6,717 nt of DNA, from the NCBI GenBank assembly GCA_030642225.1, contig DAOWOC010000059.1:1-6717 (forward strand), in the 5' to 3' direction. This document shows, piece by piece, positions 5,142 to 6,717 of this stretch. Every line of letters begins with the position of its first letter. Within the stretch, counting starts at the first letter, position 1. Source of the DNA: Deltaproteobacteria bacterium. GTDB lineage: Bacteria; Desulfobacterota; DAOWOC01. Below the pieces are notes generated by a model. It worked only from the letters and a program-made list of their open reading frames with translations, did no database searches and was not told the DNA's origin. Made by a program: the position numbers and the translations under genes.

Positions 5142-6717
5142 ATGGATCAAAATGAACTTTTAAAAATATTTTATGAGGAGGCTGAAGAACATCTTCAGCG
5201 CTTAGAGTTAGGTCTTCTACAGATAGAGGATTCTCCTGATAATCCTGAAACTATTGATACAATGTTCAGGGCAGCCCATACCTTAAAAGGCAGTGCAGGG
5301 ATTGTTGGTTTAACTCCAATCTCTGAAATAACTCATGTAATGGAAAATATCCTGGAAAAATTCAGGAAGCATGAGATGACACCTGAAAGATTCGGTATTT
5401 CCACACTGCTCAAGGCATGTGATCATATTAAAAACCTTATGTATGAGGCCATAGAAGGTGAAATCATCTCCATAGAGGAAAATAATAATATTATCAAGGA
5501 ATTGGAAGAGTGCCTGAAAATTGATTCTAAATCTTGTCAAATTGATAATATTAAAAAAAATGAGCAGTCCTTAGAATCGCTACAGCCTGATAACAGTGAA
5601 CAAATTTCAGGGGATAATACATATACCCTGTTTTTCAAACTTTCACATGATGTTATGGAAACAGGCACTGATCCTGTCATGCTGCTTATGGAGTTGTATG
5701 ACTGCGGGGAAATAACAGATATAAACCCGCACACGGATGAACTTCCGGATTTTAATGATTTAGACGTACATAAGCTTTACATCTACTGGACAGTAACGAT
5801 TAAAACATCTCTCGATGTATCAATCCTGAAAAATATATTTATTTTTGTGGAAGATGGCGCTGAAATTAGCATTACAGAAACACAATCAGGCGTTCCTCTT
5901 GTCATGGAATCCATGGATGCTCAGGAAAAAGAGAACAATGAGGCCGAAGTTAAACCAATAGGTGAAATACTTGTTGATGAAGGCACTATTTCTTTTTCAG
6001 ACCTGGATGAAATACTGGAAAAACAAAAAAAAGTAGGCCAGATACTTGTAGAAGAGGGCAGGGTAAGCCAGGATGAGTTAAACCGCGCTCTTAAAAAACA
6101 AGATACAACAAGGGAAAATCTCGCATCATCCATAATCCGTGTTGAAACTAAAAGGCTGGATGATCTGTTTAATCTTGTTGGAGAACTTGTAATAAGTTTA
6201 TCCAGGATTAAACAGACATTTCAAGAGGAGACAGTCATAGAATCACATGAACAGATAGTTAAAGACCTTCAGGACAAGGTGATACAAATTCGCATGGTTC
6301 CCATTGAAGGTGTATTTAATAGATTTAAAAGAATGGTAAGAGACCTTGCAAATGAGCTTGGTAAAAAAATAGAGTTAAAAGTAATGGGCGCTGAAACAGA
6401 ACTTGATAAAACTCTGGTTGAGAAAATTTCCGATCCGCTCAAACATTTGATAAGAAATTCTGTTGATCATGGCATTGAACTGCCTGAGGATAGATTAAAA
6501 AATGGCAAGTCCCCTGAAGGTCATATAACTCTTAACGCTTTTCATCAAGAAGGCATGATTTTTATAGAAATAAGCGATGACGGACATGGAATTGACCGCG
6601 AATTTATCTTAACAAAGGCCTTGAATAAAGGGTTGATAAGTAATATGGAGGATGAGTTACAGGACAGGCAGATTTTTGAAATGCTTTTTGTTCCTGGATT
6701 TTCAACAGCTGAAAGTG
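5142..6717 (+). CDS. cheA: Chemotaxis histidine kinase CheA, 3' end outside window
   Basis: The frame is open from ATG 5142 to the right edge (525 codons, no stop). An N-terminal HPt domain (about 1-125) carries the phosphorylated His46 in RAAHTLKGSAG. Residues about 161-244 form a second conserved region (YTLFFKLS to EISI, including TDPVMLLMEL and IFIFVEDGAEI) typical of the non-enteric CheA class, in place of the classic P2 CheY-binding domain. Residues 272-320 hold two tandem GspE/MshE N-terminal-like motifs, described separately. The dimerisation helices begin near 330 (RVETKRLDDLFNLVGELV). The ATPase domain follows QIRMVP and contains the N-box HLIRNSVDHGIE (435-446, Asn439), the G1 box DDGHGID (479-485) and the F-box PGFSTAES (518-525), where the window stops. 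The second glycine box and the CheW-like P5 domain lie outside. It autophosphorylates in receptor arrays and passes phosphate to CheY. The ribosome site is weak (GTGAG at 5126-5130, inside the end of cheY); tight spacing suggests coupling. Confidence 0.95.
   Translation, partial: MDQNELLKIFYEEAEEHLQRLELGLLQIEDSPDNPETIDTMFRAAHTLKGSAGIVGLTPISEITHVMENILEKFRKHEMTPERFGISTLLKACDHIKNLMYEAIEGEIISIEENNNIIKELEECLKIDSKSCQIDNIKKNEQSLESLQPDNSEQISGDNTYTLFFKLSHDVMETGTDPVMLLMELYDCGEITDINPHTDELPDFNDLDVHKLYIYWTVTIKTSLDVSILKNIFIFVEDGAEISITETQSGVPLVMESMDAQEKENNEAEVKPIGEILVDEGTISFSDLDEILEKQKKVGQILVEEGRVSQDELNRALKKQDTTRENLASSIIRVETKRLDDLFNLVGELVISLSRIKQTFQEETVIESHEQIVKDLQDKVIQIRMVPIEGVFNRFKRMVRDLANELGKKIELKVMGAETELDKTLVEKISDPLKHLIRNSVDHGIELPEDRLKNGKSPEGHITLNAFHQEGMIFIEISDDGHGIDREFILTKALNKGLISNMEDELQDRQIFEMLFVPGFSTAES
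5955..6101 (+). other. Tandem MshEN/GspE N-terminal-like motifs within CheA
   Basis: Two 24-residue copies, residues 272-295 (5955-6026) and 297-320 (6030-6101), are separated by a single Lys. Both share Gly at motif position 3, Leu-Val at 6-7, Gly at 10, Ile/Val at 12, Leu at 17 and 21, and Gln at 24. These are the signature positions of the motif that binds half a c-di-GMP molecule in MshE-type ATPases. The first motif residue, normally Arg, is Pro in copy 1 (preceded by Lys) and Lys in copy 2, so ligand binding is uncertain. The module sits between the P2-like region and the dimerisation domain. Confidence 0.7.

Noticed and set aside
5310..6133. Several minus-strand open frames opposite cheA
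   Set aside because: The plus-strand frame encodes a continuous CheA with recognisable domains, and the antisense products are low-complexity Ser/Phe-rich shadows.

Overview
The window is a strongly AT-rich bacterial segment in which every gene I can support lies on the + strand. The protein families are a shikimate kinase, a membrane-tethered transglutaminase coupled to an ABC-2-type exporter, and a STAS-CheY-CheA chemotaxis cluster whose CheA carries extra linker modules. Together these fit a Gram-negative of the Desulfobacterota (former Deltaproteobacteria) type. That placement is an inference from gene content and style; no rRNA or other marker is present to prove it.

Region 1 (1-334) is the C-terminal part of a shikimate kinase, cut by the left edge. 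Region 2 (about 358-4316) is a tight three-gene unit: an N-terminally anchored transglutaminase-like protein with an intact Cys-His-Asp triad, an ABC ATPase, and a roughly 12-helix ABC permease. Each gene overlaps the next (26 and 14 bases), so they are almost certainly co-transcribed and translationally coupled. The substrate cannot be read from the sequence.

Region 3 (4317-4414) is the only real intergenic gap. It is very AT-rich and holds an 11-base-period direct repeat overlapping a perfect 8+4+8 dyad. This is a plausible promoter/operator zone separating the exporter from the next unit.

Region 4 (4415-6717) is a chemotaxis-type signalling cluster: a single-domain STAS protein, a single-domain CheY-type receiver, and a CheA histidine kinase cut by the right edge inside its ATPase domain. 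The CheA has an intact HPt histidine and ATP-binding boxes. Its linker is unusual, with two back-to-back 24-residue motifs matching the pattern of the c-di-GMP-binding MshEN/GspE N-terminal family. That is the most interesting feature of the window: a possible built-in c-di-GMP input to a chemotaxis kinase. No RNA genes, mobile elements, CRISPR arrays or convincing intrinsic terminators were seen.
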